64,000 nt of DNA from Peteryoungia ipomoeae. GTDB lineage: Bacteria > Pseudomonadota > Alphaproteobacteria > Rhizobiales > Rhizobiaceae. Numbering within the stretch: the first letter of the stretch is position 1; every line of letters begins with the position of its first letter. A program made the translations under genes and the position numbers. A model generated the notes under the pieces. The model searched no databases. It saw nothing but the letters and a program-made list of their open reading frames with translations, and had not been told where the DNA came from. The DNA lies in contig NZ_STGV01000001.1 in assembly GCF_004912165.1 (NCBI RefSeq), positions 1,240,001 through 1,304,000 on the forward strand, written 5' to 3'. Below, one piece after another: positions 1-9,019 of this stretch.

Positions 1-755
1 ATCTGATCGCAAGGGCCGGCATTCTGCCCGGCACGACGGCCATCTGGGGTACATCCGCAGGGGCTGCCTCCGCTATGGTGGTGATGGCAGAGTCCCATGG
101 CGCCGACGCGCGGCTCGTCGCCTTCATGCAATATCTGCGGGTTGTCTTCGTCGCGACGGGTGCGGCGATGATGGCTGCCTTCCTGTTCGATGTCGAAAGC
201 GGTGCGCGGCCTGCAACCGTCTGGTTTCCAACGCTAGACTGGCGCGATCTTGGCCTGACCCTGATCGTCGCGGTGACGGCAGCAAGCATTGGCGCGCGTC
301 TGAAGATCCCGGCAGGCACGATGCTCCTGCCGCTGGCTGCAACCACAGCCTTGCATATGATGGGCTATATCAGCCTCAATCTTCCGCCGTGGCTTCTGGC
401 GCTCGCCTATGGCGTCATCGGCTGGCGCATCGGGCTCACCTTCACCCGCCGCATCCTGCGCCATGCGACAAGCGCCCTGCCCCAGATCGTCGGCTCTGTG
501 CTGGCACTGATGTCGTTGTGTGGCTGCCTTGCGGCCCTGCTCTGGGCCTTCATGGGCATCGACCCACTCACCGCCTATCTCGCGACAAGCCCGGGCGGCC
601 TTGATTCGATCGCCATTATCGCGGCCAATACCGATGTCGACATGTCGTTCATCATGGCCCTGCAAACCATGCGGCTGATCGTCGTCATCCTGATCGGGCC
701 GCAGATCGCAAACTTCATGGCCAGCCGCGTCAAGCCCAAGGACCAGCGCGGCTGA
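1..755 (+). CDS. AbrB-family integral membrane protein (C-terminal part)
   Basis: The reading frame is open from the first base, so the gene begins upstream of the window; about 250 residues are visible. The first residues read ARAGILPGTTAIWGTSAG, then SAMVVMAESHGADARLVAFM, typical of the AbrB/COG3180 family of polytopic membrane proteins (often annotated as ammonia monooxygenase-like or AbrB regulators; substrate unknown). Several hydrophobic helices follow, including one near MMAAFLF and one near QIVGSVLALMSLCGCLAALL, and a conserved-looking SPGGLDSIA segment near the C-terminus. An internal ATG at 75 lies in the middle of the conserved motif and is not the real start. It converges on era with a 6-bp gap. 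Family call is good; function is unknown. Confidence 0.8.
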   Translation, partial: LIARAGILPGTTAIWGTSAGAASAMVVMAESHGADARLVAFMQYLRVVFVATGAAMMAAFLFDVESGARPATVWFPTLDWRDLGLTLIVAVTAASIGARLKIPAGTMLLPLAATTALHMMGYISLNLPPWLLALAYGVIGWRIGLTFTRRILRHATSALPQIVGSVLALMSLCGCLAALLWAFMGIDPLTAYLATSPGGLDSIAIIAANTDVDMSFIMALQTMRLIVVILIGPQIANFMASRVKPKDQRG

Positions 756-761
756 CGATCA

Positions 762-1703
762 TCAGTCGCGCGGGAATTCCAGTCCCATCTCGCGGAAGCG
801 CTCGGGGTCATTGCCCCAGTTTTCACGCACCTTGACGAAGAGGAAGAGGTGGACCGGCTGCTCGAGGATCTCGGACAGCTCCTTGCGGGAGGCCGTGGAG
901 ATCGCCTTGATCGCATCGCCATTCTTGCCAAGCACGATCTTCTTCTGGCTGTCACGCTCGACATAGATCACCTGCTCGATGCGCACCGAGCCATCCTTGC
1001 GCTCTTCCCACTTCTCCGTCTCGACATGCGAGGCATAGGGCAGTTCCTGATGCAGACGCAGGAAAAGCTTTTCGCGGGTGATTTCCGCCGCCAGCTGGCG
1101 CATCGGAAGGTCGGAGATCTGGTCCTCCGGATAGTACCAGGGGCCTTCCGGGAAGGAGTCTGCCAGGTAATCCATGACGTCCTCGCAGCCGGAACCGGTC
1201 GTGGCGGAGATCATGAAGGTGCGGTCGAATTTTACCGTCTCGTTTGCGGTGGTCGCAAGCTTCAGCAGCGTTTCCCGCTCGACCCGATCGATCTTGTTCA
1301 GAACCAGGATCTTCGGCTGCGGCACGTCCTTGAGGGCTTCGAGAATTGCCTCGGCATCGCCGCGCAGGCCGCGCTCGCTGTCGATGAGAAGCAGGATCAG
1401 ATCGGCGTCCTTCGCGCCGCCCCAGGCGGATGTGACCATGGCACGGTCCAGCTTCCGGCGTGGCTTGAAGATGCCGGGCGTATCCATGAAGACGATCTGG
1501 GCGTTCTTGTGGATGGCAATGCCTCGCATCACGGCGCGCGTCGTCTGCACCTTGTGGCTGACGATTGAGACCTTGGCACCGACGAAGCGGTTGACCAGCG
1601 TCGATTTGCCGGCATTGGTGGGGCCGATCAGAGCAACAAAGCCGGATCGGGTCGGGGTGTCGGCAGACATTTCGCCGCCGGCTTCAAGTTCAGTGTCGGT
1701 CAT
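762..1703 (-). CDS. era: GTPase Era, ribosome assembly
   Basis: A 313-residue Era GTPase, which binds the 3' end of 16S rRNA during 30S maturation. Visible motifs: G1 GPTNAGKS (27-34), G3 DTPG (74-77), G4 NKID (136-139), SAT (166-168), and a C-terminal KH domain with VLGKNG around 257-262. Length is normal for the family. It is the last gene of the leftward lepB-rnc-era run; rnc stops 9 bp upstream of this ATG. A TTG at 1712, directly after the rnc stop, would add three residues, but the ATG at 1703 is preferred. It ends 6 bp from the convergent AbrB gene, with no terminator seen between them. Confidence 0.97.
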   Translation of the reverse strand: MTDTELEAGGEMSADTPTRSGFVALIGPTNAGKSTLVNRFVGAKVSIVSHKVQTTRAVMRGIAIHKNAQIVFMDTPGIFKPRRKLDRAMVTSAWGGAKDADLILLLIDSERGLRGDAEAILEALKDVPQPKILVLNKIDRVERETLLKLATTANETVKFDRTFMISATTGSGCEDVMDYLADSFPEGPWYYPEDQISDLPMRQLAAEITREKLFLRLHQELPYASHVETEKWEERKDGSVRIEQVIYVERDSQKKIVLGKNGDAIKAISTASRKELSEILEQPVHLFLFVKVRENWGNDPERFREMGLEFPRD

Positions 1704-1712
1704 GGTGTCCAA

Positions 1713-2435
1713 TCAGTCCGCGTCAGAGGCCTTTGCCCAGACGCCTTCGCGTTCAAGAATCTTTGTGGCGGCAACCTGTTCGGCAGCACGCTTGGAGCGA
1801 TCGATCCCGACTTCCGATGGAATGCCAGGAATTTCCACGATCACCGTGAAGCGGGGATCATGATCCGGTCCGGAGCGATCGGCAACCTTATATGTGGGCG
1901 GACGGCCAAACTTGGCATGCGTCCACTCCTGCAGTTCCGTCTTTGCATCGCGCCGAGCCCCTTCGGCACGCTTGGCCCGCTCTGTCCAGTATCGAAGAAT
2001 AAAGCTGCGCGCCGCTTCGAGGCCGGCATCAAGGTAGATCGCGGCAATCAAACTTTCGACGACATCAGCACGGACATTGAGCATGTTTTTGGCGGTAATC
2101 GCCTTCACGTCGGCACCCGTGCGGATGAAGCGATGCAACTGCATTTCGTCAGCGACGGAGGCGCAAGTCTCCGCGCTAACCAACTGGTTGAAGCGAACGG
2201 ACAGCTCACCTTCCGTTGCTGTACGAAAGGTGGTGAACAGAAGTTCGGCGACACACAGTCCGAGGATGCGGTCACCGAGAAATTCCAGCCGTTCGTAGTC
2301 TCCTCCACTCTTGGAGGGCTGGGCACTTGAATGGGTCAGCGCTCGGGCCAGACGATCGCGATCGGCAAACTTGTGGCCGACCGCGTCCTCCATCTGACGC
2401 CACTGCTCTTCGCTGAGGCCCTTTTTCCGGTTCAT
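1713..2435 (-). CDS. rnc: Ribonuclease III
   Basis: A 240-residue double-strand-specific endoribonuclease for rRNA and mRNA processing. The signature ERLEFLGDRIL is at 48-58 (E51, D55 catalytic) and the second acidic pair is in ADVVESLIAAIYLD (D124, E127). A double-stranded-RNA-binding domain follows from about residue 165 (starting near DAKTELQEW). The start was chosen at the ATG (MNRKKGL) that overlaps the lepB stop by 4 bp (ATGA arrangement), implying translational coupling; an in-frame upstream start would intrude 45 bp into lepB. Neighbours lepB and era are the usual partners in rhizobia. Confidence 0.97.
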   Translation of the reverse strand: MNRKKGLSEEQWRQMEDAVGHKFADRDRLARALTHSSAQPSKSGGDYERLEFLGDRILGLCVAELLFTTFRTATEGELSVRFNQLVSAETCASVADEMQLHRFIRTGADVKAITAKNMLNVRADVVESLIAAIYLDAGLEAARSFILRYWTERAKRAEGARRDAKTELQEWTHAKFGRPPTYKVADRSGPDHDPRFTVIVEIPGIPSEVGIDRSKRAAEQVAATKILEREGVWAKASDAD

Positions 2436-3169
2436 TCGACAACCTTGAACAGACGATCCCAACGCATGTTGGACGGCCACTTCCAGACTTCCCGGAAGGA
2501 GGTGTCATTGCCGAGCGAGAAGAAGATCAGCGATGCCTTGCCGACGAGGTTTTCCGCCGGAACGAAACCGACGTCGAAACGGCTGTCGAGCGAGTTGTCG
2601 CGATTGTCGCCCATCATGAAATAGTGACCTGCCGGCACCACGAACTCACGTGTGTTGTCTCCACGGGTGTTCTGGGCCTGATCAAGCGTATCATAGCTCA
2701 CGCCGTTTTCCAGGGTTTCGCGGAAGACCGGCACGTCAGTGCCCGGATCCATGCGATAGTCGGAGGTGAACTGGCCGTCCTGGACCTTCGGAACCGGCTT
2801 ACCGTTGACGTTCAGCACGCCATCGATGACCTGGATCCGGTCACCGGGCAGACCGACGACGCGCTTGATGTAGTCGATGCTTGGATTCGGCGGGAAACGG
2901 AAGACGGCGATATCACCGCGCTCCGGTTCGCTGGCGAAAATCCGGCCCTCGAAAAGGTCAGGCGAGAACGGCAGCGAATACTTTGAATAGCCATAGGAAA
3001 ACTTATTGACGAAGATATAGTCGCCGACGAGCAATGTCGGCATCATCGATCCGGAAGGGATGGTGAAAGGCTGGAAAAACACCGTCCGTATAACCACGGC
3101 CAGCAGAAGGGCCTGGATGATGACCTTGATGTTTTCCCAAAGGGCGCTCTGGTGCTTTTCTTCGCTCAC
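2432..3169 (-). CDS. lepB: Signal peptidase I
   Basis: A 245-residue membrane-bound leader peptidase that removes signal peptides of Sec and Tat substrates at the periplasmic face. One N-terminal membrane segment is visible (about 12-32), then box B PSGSMMPTLL with nucleophile Ser41, and box D YIKRVVGLPGD with general-base Lys102. The late MGDNRDNSLDSR motif (box E) is intact. It sits between acpS (92 bp upstream) and rnc (4-bp overlap), so rnc is probably translated from the same message. Confidence 0.97.
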   Translation of the reverse strand: MSEEKHQSALWENIKVIIQALLLAVVIRTVFFQPFTIPSGSMMPTLLVGDYIFVNKFSYGYSKYSLPFSPDLFEGRIFASEPERGDIAVFRFPPNPSIDYIKRVVGLPGDRIQVIDGVLNVNGKPVPKVQDGQFTSDYRMDPGTDVPVFRETLENGVSYDTLDQAQNTRGDNTREFVVPAGHYFMMGDNRDNSLDSRFDVGFVPAENLVGKASLIFFSLGNDTSFREVWKWPSNMRWDRLFKVVE

Positions 3170-3261
3170 GCGGATCTCTTCCTTCTTGCGAAAATCCTGC
3201 TCTCTCTAGTCCGTTCGGAAGGTCGCGGCAACCGCGAAGCCTGGAAATCCGAAAAGCGTTG

Positions 3262-3669
3262 TCAGACGAGTGTTGCAGGACGTGCTTCTATGATGACGAA
3301 GGCCTGAGCGTAGGGAAACTCGTCGGTTATCGTCAGGTGGACGACAGGCACATGATCTTGCGGCAAGAGCGTGGCAAGAAGCTCCGCGGCGCGGCCCGTT
3401 ACCTCCATGGTCGGGCGACCCGAGGGTTCGTTGACCACGCCCATCTCGTTCCAGAAGACGCCGCGGGCAATCCCGGTGCCGAGCGCCTTGGCCATGGCCT
3501 CTTTCGCGGCAAAACGCTTGGCATAAGAGGCTGCCTTGTCCTTGCGTCCCTCTGCCCGCTCCTGCTCATGGGCGGTGAAGCAGCGCGCCGTAAAGCGCTC
3601 GCCAAACCGTTCGATGGATTTCTCCACCCTTCTGATGTCAATCAAATCACTGCCGATACCGATGATCAT
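3262..3669 (-). CDS. acpS: Holo-[acyl-carrier-protein] synthase
   Basis: A 135-residue phosphopantetheinyl transferase that activates ACP by moving 4'-phosphopantetheine from CoA. The start [12 protein letters not shown] is canonical, with metal-binding Asp8, and the second motif [14 protein letters not shown] carries Glu57. An earlier in-frame start (3717) would lie inside the DUF2062 gene and add an unrelated N-terminus. The gene begins 2 bp after the DUF2062 coding region ends and precedes lepB by 92 bp; the two are likely co-transcribed. Confidence 0.96.
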   Translation of the reverse strand: MIIGIGSDLIDIRRVEKSIERFGERFTARCFTAHEQERAEGRKDKAASYAKRFAAKEAMAKALGTGIARGVFWNEMGVVNEPSGRPTMEVTGRAAELLATLLPQDHVPVVHLTITDEFPYAQAFVIIEARPATLV

Positions 3670-3670
3670 T

Positions 3671-4261
3671 TCAGACACTCGCCCCTTCGAAGGCGTCCGA
3701 GAGACGCGCGCGCGCACGCTCCGCCAACCGGTGACGGCGACGCCCCTGGAATGCTGCGACCGCCTTGTAGATCACGATATAGAGGACGATACCTGAGATC
3801 GCGGCAAGCGGGACTGCGCCGACAAGCATGGGCTTCAGAAACGGCTGCCAGAGATTGGCAAGCCCGCTCGTGGAGAACAAATGCTCAAGGTTGATCTGGC
3901 GGTTGCCCGGGTCACCATGCCCCAGAATGCGATGTCCGACTTCCCAGGTCACAGCCCAGATGAAGGGGAAGGTCAAAGGATTTCCGAAGGCGGTGCCGAG
4001 GGCCGCGGCCACCATATTGCCAGCGAGAAGATAGGCGATCGCAAAGGCAAGAAGGAAATGCAGTCCGATAAAGGGTGTCCAGGAAGCGATAACACCGGCA
4101 ACCACACCAGCGGCGATGGCATGCGGGGTGGCCGTCAGCCTCAGAATGCGCTTACCCACGTAGCGAAACGGACGGGCAAAGCCCTTACGCGGCCAAAGAA
4201 ACTCTCGCAGCTTGACGGAGAATGGGAGCGGATTGCGGCGACGAAACAGCATGACGTCCAT
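3671..4261 (-). CDS. DUF2062 membrane protein
   Basis: About 196 residues from the ATG reading [14 protein letters not shown]; a second ATG three codons on (4252) is also possible. The body [20 protein letters not shown], then [17 protein letters not shown] and a C-terminal hydrophobic stretch, fits the DUF2062 family of small membrane proteins next to acpS in rhizobia. Function is unknown. The C-terminus is basic ([16 protein letters not shown]). An upstream extension to 4354 would read through the terminator-like hairpin at 4322-4342, so it was rejected. Confidence 0.85.
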   Translation of the reverse strand: MDVMLFRRRNPLPFSVKLREFLWPRKGFARPFRYVGKRILRLTATPHAIAAGVVAGVIASWTPFIGLHFLLAFAIAYLLAGNMVAAALGTAFGNPLTFPFIWAVTWEVGHRILGHGDPGNRQINLEHLFSTSGLANLWQPFLKPMLVGAVPLAAISGIVLYIVIYKAVAAFQGRRRHRLAERARARLSDAFEGASV

Positions 4262-4312
4262 GTAATTGATCGGTTCATTGTCCTGCAAGGCCTGGAAACC
4301 AGCATTGCAGGA

Positions 4313-4342
4313 AAATGCAAAACGCCGGCGTTTTGCCGGCGT
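4313..4342 (-). terminator. Terminator-like hairpin upstream of the DUF2062 gene
   Basis: ACGCCGGC (4322-4329) pairs with GCCGGCGT (4335-4342) around a 5-nt loop. Reading leftward the stem is followed by TTTGCATTTTC. It lies just downstream of the 49-residue gene (ends 4377) and upstream of the DUF2062 gene, so it probably separates the two transcripts, at least partially. Confidence 0.6.
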
Positions 4343-4376
4343 CGAGTCAATCACGTTTGGGTCAAGAGACCTTTAA

Positions 4377-4526
4377 TCATCCGCGACGGAAGAGGCCGCG
4401 ATCGATTTCGCGCTGGCGGTATTCAAGGTCAACGAGATCGCGGGCGCCGTTGAGGTAGGTCATTTCGCGCTCTGCAACGCTCGGCACGCGGAGGGCACGG
4501 GCAAACTTGCGGATCGGCGTAAACAT
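4377..4526 (-). CDS. Small DUF3563-like protein (49 aa)
   Basis: A 49-residue protein beginning MFTPIRKFARALRVPS and containing YLNGARDLVDLEYRQREID, which resembles the DUF3563-type small proteins of alphaproteobacteria (a YL..A.DLVDLEYR.R core). A Shine-Dalgarno AAAGGA lies about 8 nt upstream of the ATG, and a terminator-like hairpin follows at 4322-4342, so it looks like a short independent transcript. It is highly charged, with no membrane segment. Function is not known; the family name is from memory of the core motif, not a search. Confidence 0.75.
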   Translation of the reverse strand: MFTPIRKFARALRVPSVAEREMTYLNGARDLVDLEYRQREIDRGLFRRG

Positions 4527-4711
4527 GGATCAGTCCTTTTCTCTTCGTTCCTTGCTTTGATGAGAAGACCATAATGCTGCAGCGCACAGACAACCAGCGC
4601 CAATACTCCGCAGCAGCCATGCGCCCTGCGCATGTCGGGACAATCAACGTTTACGATTTGGGCAATCCTCTGCCCTATTTCCGGGCATCTTGAGGAGAAT
4701 CTCATCAGCCC

Positions 4712-4742
4712 AACCGGAATCCTGCAGCGCAGCATTCCGGTT
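4712..4742 (-). terminator. Inverted repeat just downstream of rsh
   Basis: AACCGGAAT (4712-4720) pairs with ATTCCGGTT (4734-4742) around a 13-nt loop, 11 bp beyond the rsh stop. No U-run follows on the minus strand, so it may be a processing or stability hairpin, not a strong intrinsic terminator. Confidence 0.4.
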
Positions 4743-4752
4743 TGATGGGCCT

Positions 4753-6978
4753 TCAGTCATAGAGCCGTTTGACGGTTGAAATGCAGTCCAGCGCCTTGAG
4801 CTCACCGATCAGCTGATTGAGCTGGCGAAGGTCCCAGACTTCCAGGTCGAGCCCCATCTCGGTGAAATCGGTGGCGATCCTGATCATGTTCAAGACGCGG
4901 ATATTGATGTCCAGACGTGCGACGCACTGCGCAACCGTGGCCAGCGTGCCCGGCTCGTTCAGGGCGTTGATCAGGATACGGGCAACAAAGCGCGTCTTGT
5001 TGGCTTCATCGAGATCCCAACGGACATCGATCCAGCGCTCCGGCTCGCTTTCAAACTTCTGCAAGGCGGATGCCTGGATCGGGTAGATGGTAATCGCATT
5101 GCCATCCTGCATGATACCGACAATCCGGTCTCCCGGCACGGCACCGGCCGGCGAGAACTGCACCTGCGCAATACCGGACAGCCCGCGAATTGGAAGAGTA
5201 CCGTCCCCGGCCTGTGCTGCCGTGCCATCCTTGGGGTTTGCAGCACCCGGAATCTTGAAGACCATGCCGCTGGCGCTGTTGACGGCAAACCAGCCCTCGT
5301 CCGAGGCCGGCTTCACCGTCACGCGCTCGTCCTGATAGTCTGGATAGACGGCGCGCAGGACGTCGAGCGAGGAGGTTTCGCCGCGACCGACGGAGGCGAT
5401 GGCGTCTTCCACTTCGCGCTGGCCGAGGCGATGCAGCACCGGTTTCAGCACATCCTTGGAGAAGATCTTCCCGGCGCGCTCGAAGGTGCGCTCGAGAATG
5501 CGCTGACCAAGGCCCGCATATTGCTTGCGGATCGCCATGCGGGTGGCGCGGCGAATGGCAGCGCGGGCCTTGCCCGTCACCACGATTTCTTCCCAGGCCG
5601 CCGGCGGCACCTGGACGCCGGAGCGGATGATCTCGACTTCGTCACCATTCGACAGGCGGGTGACAAGCGGCATGATGGAGCCGTTGATCTTGGCGCCAAC
5701 GCAGGTGTCGCCGACATTGGTGTGCACGGCATAGGCAAAATCGATAGGCGTTGCACCACGCGGCAGTGCGATCAGCTTGCCCTTCGGGGTGAAGCAGAAC
5801 ACCTGGTCCTGGAACAGTTCGAGCTTGGTGTGCTCGAGGAACTCTTCCGGATTGTCCCCTTCTGCCAGCGCCTCGATGGTGTGGCGCAGCCAGGAATAGG
5901 CATTGCTCTCGCGCGAAAGCAATTCGCCCTGTTCGCCACCCTCGCCATCCTTGTAGAGGCTGTGGGCCGCGATCCCGTATTCGGCGATGTCATGCATGCG
6001 CCGGGTGCGGATCTGCAGCTCGATACGCTGGCGTGACGGACCGACAATGGTGGTGTGGATCGAGCGGTAATCGTTCTGCTTGGGCGTCGAGATATAATCC
6101 TTGAAGCGGCCCGGCACCACGCGCCAGCGGGTGTGGACGATGCCGAGCGCGCGGTAGCAGCCCGGGATGTCATCGACCAGGATGCGGAAACCATAGACAT
6201 CGGAAAGCTGCTCGAAGGAGAGCGACTTCGACTGCATCTTGCGGAAAACGGAGTACGGCTTCTTCTGCCGACCCTTGACCGAGGCGTTGAGAAGGCCGTT
6301 CGCCACCAGAAGCTCGCGCAACTCATCCTCGATCTTAGTGATGAGGCCTTCATTGCGGGTCGAAAGCTCTGCAAGGCGATTGGTGACCGTCTCGTAGGCT
6401 TCCGGGTTCATGTAGCGGAAGGAGAGATCCTCCAACTCGTCGCGCATGTCCTGCATACCCATGCGGCCGGCAAGCGGCGCATAGATTTCCATCGTCTCTT
6501 CGGAAATGCGGGCGCGCTTGTCATCGCGCATATGTTCGAGCGTGCGCATGTTGTGCAGGCGGTCGGCGAGCTTGACGAGAAGCACGCGCACATCGTCTGA
6601 GATGGCGAGCAGCAGCTTGCGCAGGTTTTCCGCCTGCTTGGCCTTCTTGGTGACGAGGTCGAGCTTCTTGATCTTGGTCAGACCCTCGACCAGCCGACCA
6701 ATGTCTTCGCCGAAGAGCTCATCGATTTCGGCGCGTGTCGCCGACGTGTCCTCGATCGTGTCATGCAGAAGGGCGACCGCAATCGTCGGCTCATCGAGAT
6801 GCATGTCGGTGAGGATGGCGGCAACCTCAAGCGGGTGGGAGATATAGGGGTCTCCGCTGGCGCGCGTCTGCTTGCCGTGCTTCTGCATGGCATAGACATA
6901 GGCCTTGTTGAGCAGAGCTTCGTTGGCGTCGGGCTTGTATTTCTGCACCCGCTCCACGAGCTCGTATTGCCGCATCAT
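4753..6978 (-). CDS. rsh: Bifunctional (p)ppGpp synthetase/hydrolase Rsh
   Basis: About 741 residues. The protein makes and degrades the stringent-response alarmone (p)ppGpp. Order of domains: HD hydrolase (HPLEVAAIL, then VALLHDTIEDT with His72-Asp73), a RelA/SpoT synthetase domain (YGFRILVDD; DYRSIHTTIVGP; GIAAHSLYKDG, roughly 240-370), TGS (GATPIDFAYAVHT), and a C-terminal ACT domain (NEPGTLATVAQCVA). Both catalytic halves look intact, as expected for the single Rsh of alphaproteobacteria. The start MMRQYELVERVQKYKP matches rhizobial Rsh; longer starts run into the rpoZ terminator at 6997-7028. rpoZ lies just upstream, the classical rpoZ-spoT arrangement, but with its own terminator. Confidence 0.96.
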   Translation of the reverse strand: MMRQYELVERVQKYKPDANEALLNKAYVYAMQKHGKQTRASGDPYISHPLEVAAILTDMHLDEPTIAVALLHDTIEDTSATRAEIDELFGEDIGRLVEGLTKIKKLDLVTKKAKQAENLRKLLLAISDDVRVLLVKLADRLHNMRTLEHMRDDKRARISEETMEIYAPLAGRMGMQDMRDELEDLSFRYMNPEAYETVTNRLAELSTRNEGLITKIEDELRELLVANGLLNASVKGRQKKPYSVFRKMQSKSLSFEQLSDVYGFRILVDDIPGCYRALGIVHTRWRVVPGRFKDYISTPKQNDYRSIHTTIVGPSRQRIELQIRTRRMHDIAEYGIAAHSLYKDGEGGEQGELLSRESNAYSWLRHTIEALAEGDNPEEFLEHTKLELFQDQVFCFTPKGKLIALPRGATPIDFAYAVHTNVGDTCVGAKINGSIMPLVTRLSNGDEVEIIRSGVQVPPAAWEEIVVTGKARAAIRRATRMAIRKQYAGLGQRILERTFERAGKIFSKDVLKPVLHRLGQREVEDAIASVGRGETSSLDVLRAVYPDYQDERVTVKPASDEGWFAVNSASGMVFKIPGAANPKDGTAAQAGDGTLPIRGLSGIAQVQFSPAGAVPGDRIVGIMQDGNAITIYPIQASALQKFESEPERWIDVRWDLDEANKTRFVARILINALNEPGTLATVAQCVARLDINIRVLNMIRIATDFTEMGLDLEVWDLRQLNQLIGELKALDCISTVKRLYD

Positions 6979-6996
6979 CCAGGCATCTCCCGAAAC

Positions 6997-7028
6997 GAAA
7001 AAAGCGCGCCAGCCGTCACGGCTGGCGC
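6997..7028 (-). terminator. Intrinsic terminator of rpoZ
   Basis: A 10-bp perfect stem GCGCCAGCCG (7006-7015) / CGGCTGGCGC (7019-7028) with a 3-nt loop is followed leftward by a run of six T. It separates rpoZ from rsh, so rsh either has its own promoter or depends on read-through. Confidence 0.85.
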
Positions 7029-7074
7029 ACACAATCCAACTAGGGTCGTAGACTTATAGCGCGACAGTTGACGA

Positions 7075-7476
7075 TTAGTAATCGTCGCTCTTTTCCGGCG
7101 GAACAAGTCCTTCGATACCGGCAAGCAGCTCTTCTTCCGACATCTGGTCGAAGGTGAGCGTTTCCGGCAGTTCGTTCTCTTCGTCGCCCTTGCCGGCAGT
7201 GCCGGTATTGGAGAGCATCGAGCTCGGCTCCTGCTCAGGCTCATCCACTTCCACATGCTTCTGCAGCGAATGGATCAGATCTTCCTTGAGATCGTCAGGC
7301 GACAGCGTCTCGTCGGCGATTTCGCGCAGGGCGACAACCGGGTTCTTGTCCTTGTCGCGATCGACGGTGATCGGCGCGCCTTGCGAAATCTGGCGCGCAC
7401 GGTGGCTGGCGAGCAGCACGAGCTCGAAGCGGTTTTCGACTTTGTCGATGCAATCTTCAACGGTGACGCGGGCCAT
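7075..7476 (-). CDS. rpoZ: RNA polymerase omega subunit
   Basis: A 133-residue omega subunit that assists assembly of beta' into RNA polymerase and, in proteobacteria, forms part of a ppGpp site. [20 protein letters not shown] and the ASHRARQI helix are diagnostic. The C-terminal half is a long acidic tail ([12 protein letters not shown], then [16 protein letters not shown]), as usual in Rhizobiales. The ATG at 7476 gives the canonical N-terminus. A strong terminator follows. Confidence 0.97.
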   Translation of the reverse strand: MARVTVEDCIDKVENRFELVLLASHRARQISQGAPITVDRDKDKNPVVALREIADETLSPDDLKEDLIHSLQKHVEVDEPEQEPSSMLSNTGTAGKGDEENELPETLTFDQMSEEELLAGIEGLVPPEKSDDY

Positions 7477-7765
7477 TGGCTGTCCTTTCGCGTTCATGAC
7501 TGTCAGGAATTGACGGTTGCGATACAATCAATGGACAAGAAATTCAAGTTTTTCGTTCCGGACCTAAAATGGCCGCGTTCACCCGGTGGAAAAGAGGTCA
7601 ATCGCAACCAATTTCAATCCTAGGTTGCTTGGAATGTTTTCGCGGGCACTTTAAACAACATGTATATGATCACTTCATAATTTAAAGGAGTGGTCATTTG
7701 TGAAGGTGCAGCGGCACATTTTCATTGCCTTTCACTTTTTTTGATTTGGATTTGAGGATATCGGG

Positions 7766-8350
7766 ATGTTCGATCCACGCGAAAAAATCGCCTTGTTCAT
7801 CGATGGCGCCAATCTTTACGCCGCCTCAAAAAGCCTCGGTTTCGACATTGACTATCGCAAGCTTCTGAAAGCCTTTCAGAAGCGCGGCTATCTTCTGCGC
7901 GCCTATTATTATACGGCGCTGATCGAGGATCAGGAATATTCCTCGATCCGTCCGCTGATCGACTGGCTGGACTATAACGGCTACAAAGTCGTGACGAAGC
8001 CGGCCAAGGAATTCACCGACTCCATGGGCCGCCGCAAGGTGAAAGGCAATATGGATATCGAGCTTGCCATCGATGCCATGGAGCAGTCCGAAACGGTGGA
8101 TCACCTGGTGCTCTTCTCCGGCGACGGCGATTTCACCACGCTGGTGGAAGCCCTGCAGCGCAAGGGCCGCAAGGTTTCGGTGGTATCCACCATGTCGACG
8201 CAACCACCGATGATTGCAGACGACCTGCGCCGCCAGTCGGACCACTTCATCGACCTGATGACGCTGAAGGCCGAAATCGGCCGCGACCCGAGCGAACGCG
8301 GTGCGCCGCGCGTGGCCGAACCTGCAACGGCAAGCGAAGCCGAACAGTGA
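7766..8350 (+). CDS. NYN-domain (LabA/DUF88) protein
   Basis: A 194-residue protein of the NYN/PIN-like nuclease fold. Conserved acidic residues are in place: FIDGANLY (Asp13), NMDIELAIDAM (Asp97) and the SGDGDF motif (118-123). A GAGGA Shine-Dalgarno is 7-8 nt upstream of ATG 7766. Homologues are common in alphaproteobacteria next to rpoZ/smpB, and an RNA-cleaving role is proposed for the fold, but the substrate is unknown. The C-terminal 30 residues are low-complexity (GAPRVAEPATASEAEQ). It is transcribed divergently from rpoZ across a 289-bp AT-rich spacer. Confidence 0.88.
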   Translation: MFDPREKIALFIDGANLYAASKSLGFDIDYRKLLKAFQKRGYLLRAYYYTALIEDQEYSSIRPLIDWLDYNGYKVVTKPAKEFTDSMGRRKVKGNMDIELAIDAMEQSETVDHLVLFSGDGDFTTLVEALQRKGRKVSVVSTMSTQPPMIADDLRRQSDHFIDLMTLKAEIGRDPSERGAPRVAEPATASEAEQ

Positions 8351-8394
8351 GGGTTTGAGGCGTCCTCCCCGCGACTTATCGGTTCGCTGCAGGG

Positions 8395-8560
8395 TACCCC
8401 CCTCTGTCACTTCGTGACATCTCCCCCACAAGGGGGGAGAGTGGGGACGCTGTCGCCTTGCCATCCTCACTCTGAAGCGATCGATGAGTGTGGCTACAGT
8501 CGCGGCTCAGCCGCCCTCCCCCCCTTGTGGGGGAGATGCCCGGCAGGGCAGAGGGGGGTA
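8395..8560. repeat. RIME-like intergenic repeat pair, inverted
   Basis: Copy A (8395-8440) and copy B (8515-8560) are the same element in opposite orientation. Both share CCCCCCTCTG and ATCTCCCCCACAAGGGGGG when read the same way. Between these, copy A has a TGTCAC..GTGACA stem while copy B has TGCCC..GGGCA, so the bases differ but the pairing is kept. This looks like the Rhizobiaceae intergenic mosaic elements. It fills the 247-bp gap between the NYN gene and the convergent DUF3830 gene, and may act as a transcription end or processing site. Confidence 0.75.
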
Positions 8561-8597
8561 TTTGCCGACACCCCTGCCGATTAAGCCTTCCAGAGAA

Positions 8598-9017
8598 TTA
8601 CATCGCCTCGAATGCGATTGGCTGCGCGCCCTGCCAAAGAACCATTTTCCCCATGGCCTCCAGCTGCTCCATACCCTTCGTAACCGTCAGGACATGATTG
8701 CCCGCAAGCACGCCCATCTTCGAGGCGAACTGCGAGGAGCCGTAGGCGAACAGAAGTTCCGTTTCGCTGAAGCCGCCGGGATAAAGCAGGATATCGCCGC
8801 GCGAGGGATGCGCCGTGTGGTTTTCGAACCCGGCGCCGAACTGGAAATCGCCAAGCGGCACCCAGATCGCCTCGCCCGACCAGCGCGAATGGATCGTCTG
8901 GTTTCTGAATGGCAGAAAACTCTCGAAAATCCGACAGGTCTCGGGCGCCTTTTCGCGCTCGAAACGGGCCTCGAAGACAAAGTCTCCGACGGTGACCTTC
9001 AGATGCGAGAGCGCCAT
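8598..9017 (-). CDS. DUF3830 protein (cyclophilin-like fold)
   Basis: A 139-residue soluble protein starting MALSHLKVTVGDFVFEARF and containing ETCRIFESFLPF, RWSGEAIWVPLGDF and PGGFSETELLFAYG. This matches my memory of the DUF3830 family, which has a cyclophilin-like barrel; biochemical role unknown. It starts 2-3 bp after smpB stops, so it is probably co-translated with smpB. A TTG at 9023 overlapping the smpB stop would add two residues. Confidence 0.75.
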   Translation of the reverse strand: MALSHLKVTVGDFVFEARFEREKAPETCRIFESFLPFRNQTIHSRWSGEAIWVPLGDFQFGAGFENHTAHPSRGDILLYPGGFSETELLFAYGSSQFASKMGVLAGNHVLTVTKGMEQLEAMGKMVLWQGAQPIAFEAM

Positions 9018-9019
9018 GA

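Noticed and set aside
4712-4742. Strong intrinsic terminator after rsh
   Set aside because: The stem is good but neither strand has a U-run, so it is listed only as a weak candidate.
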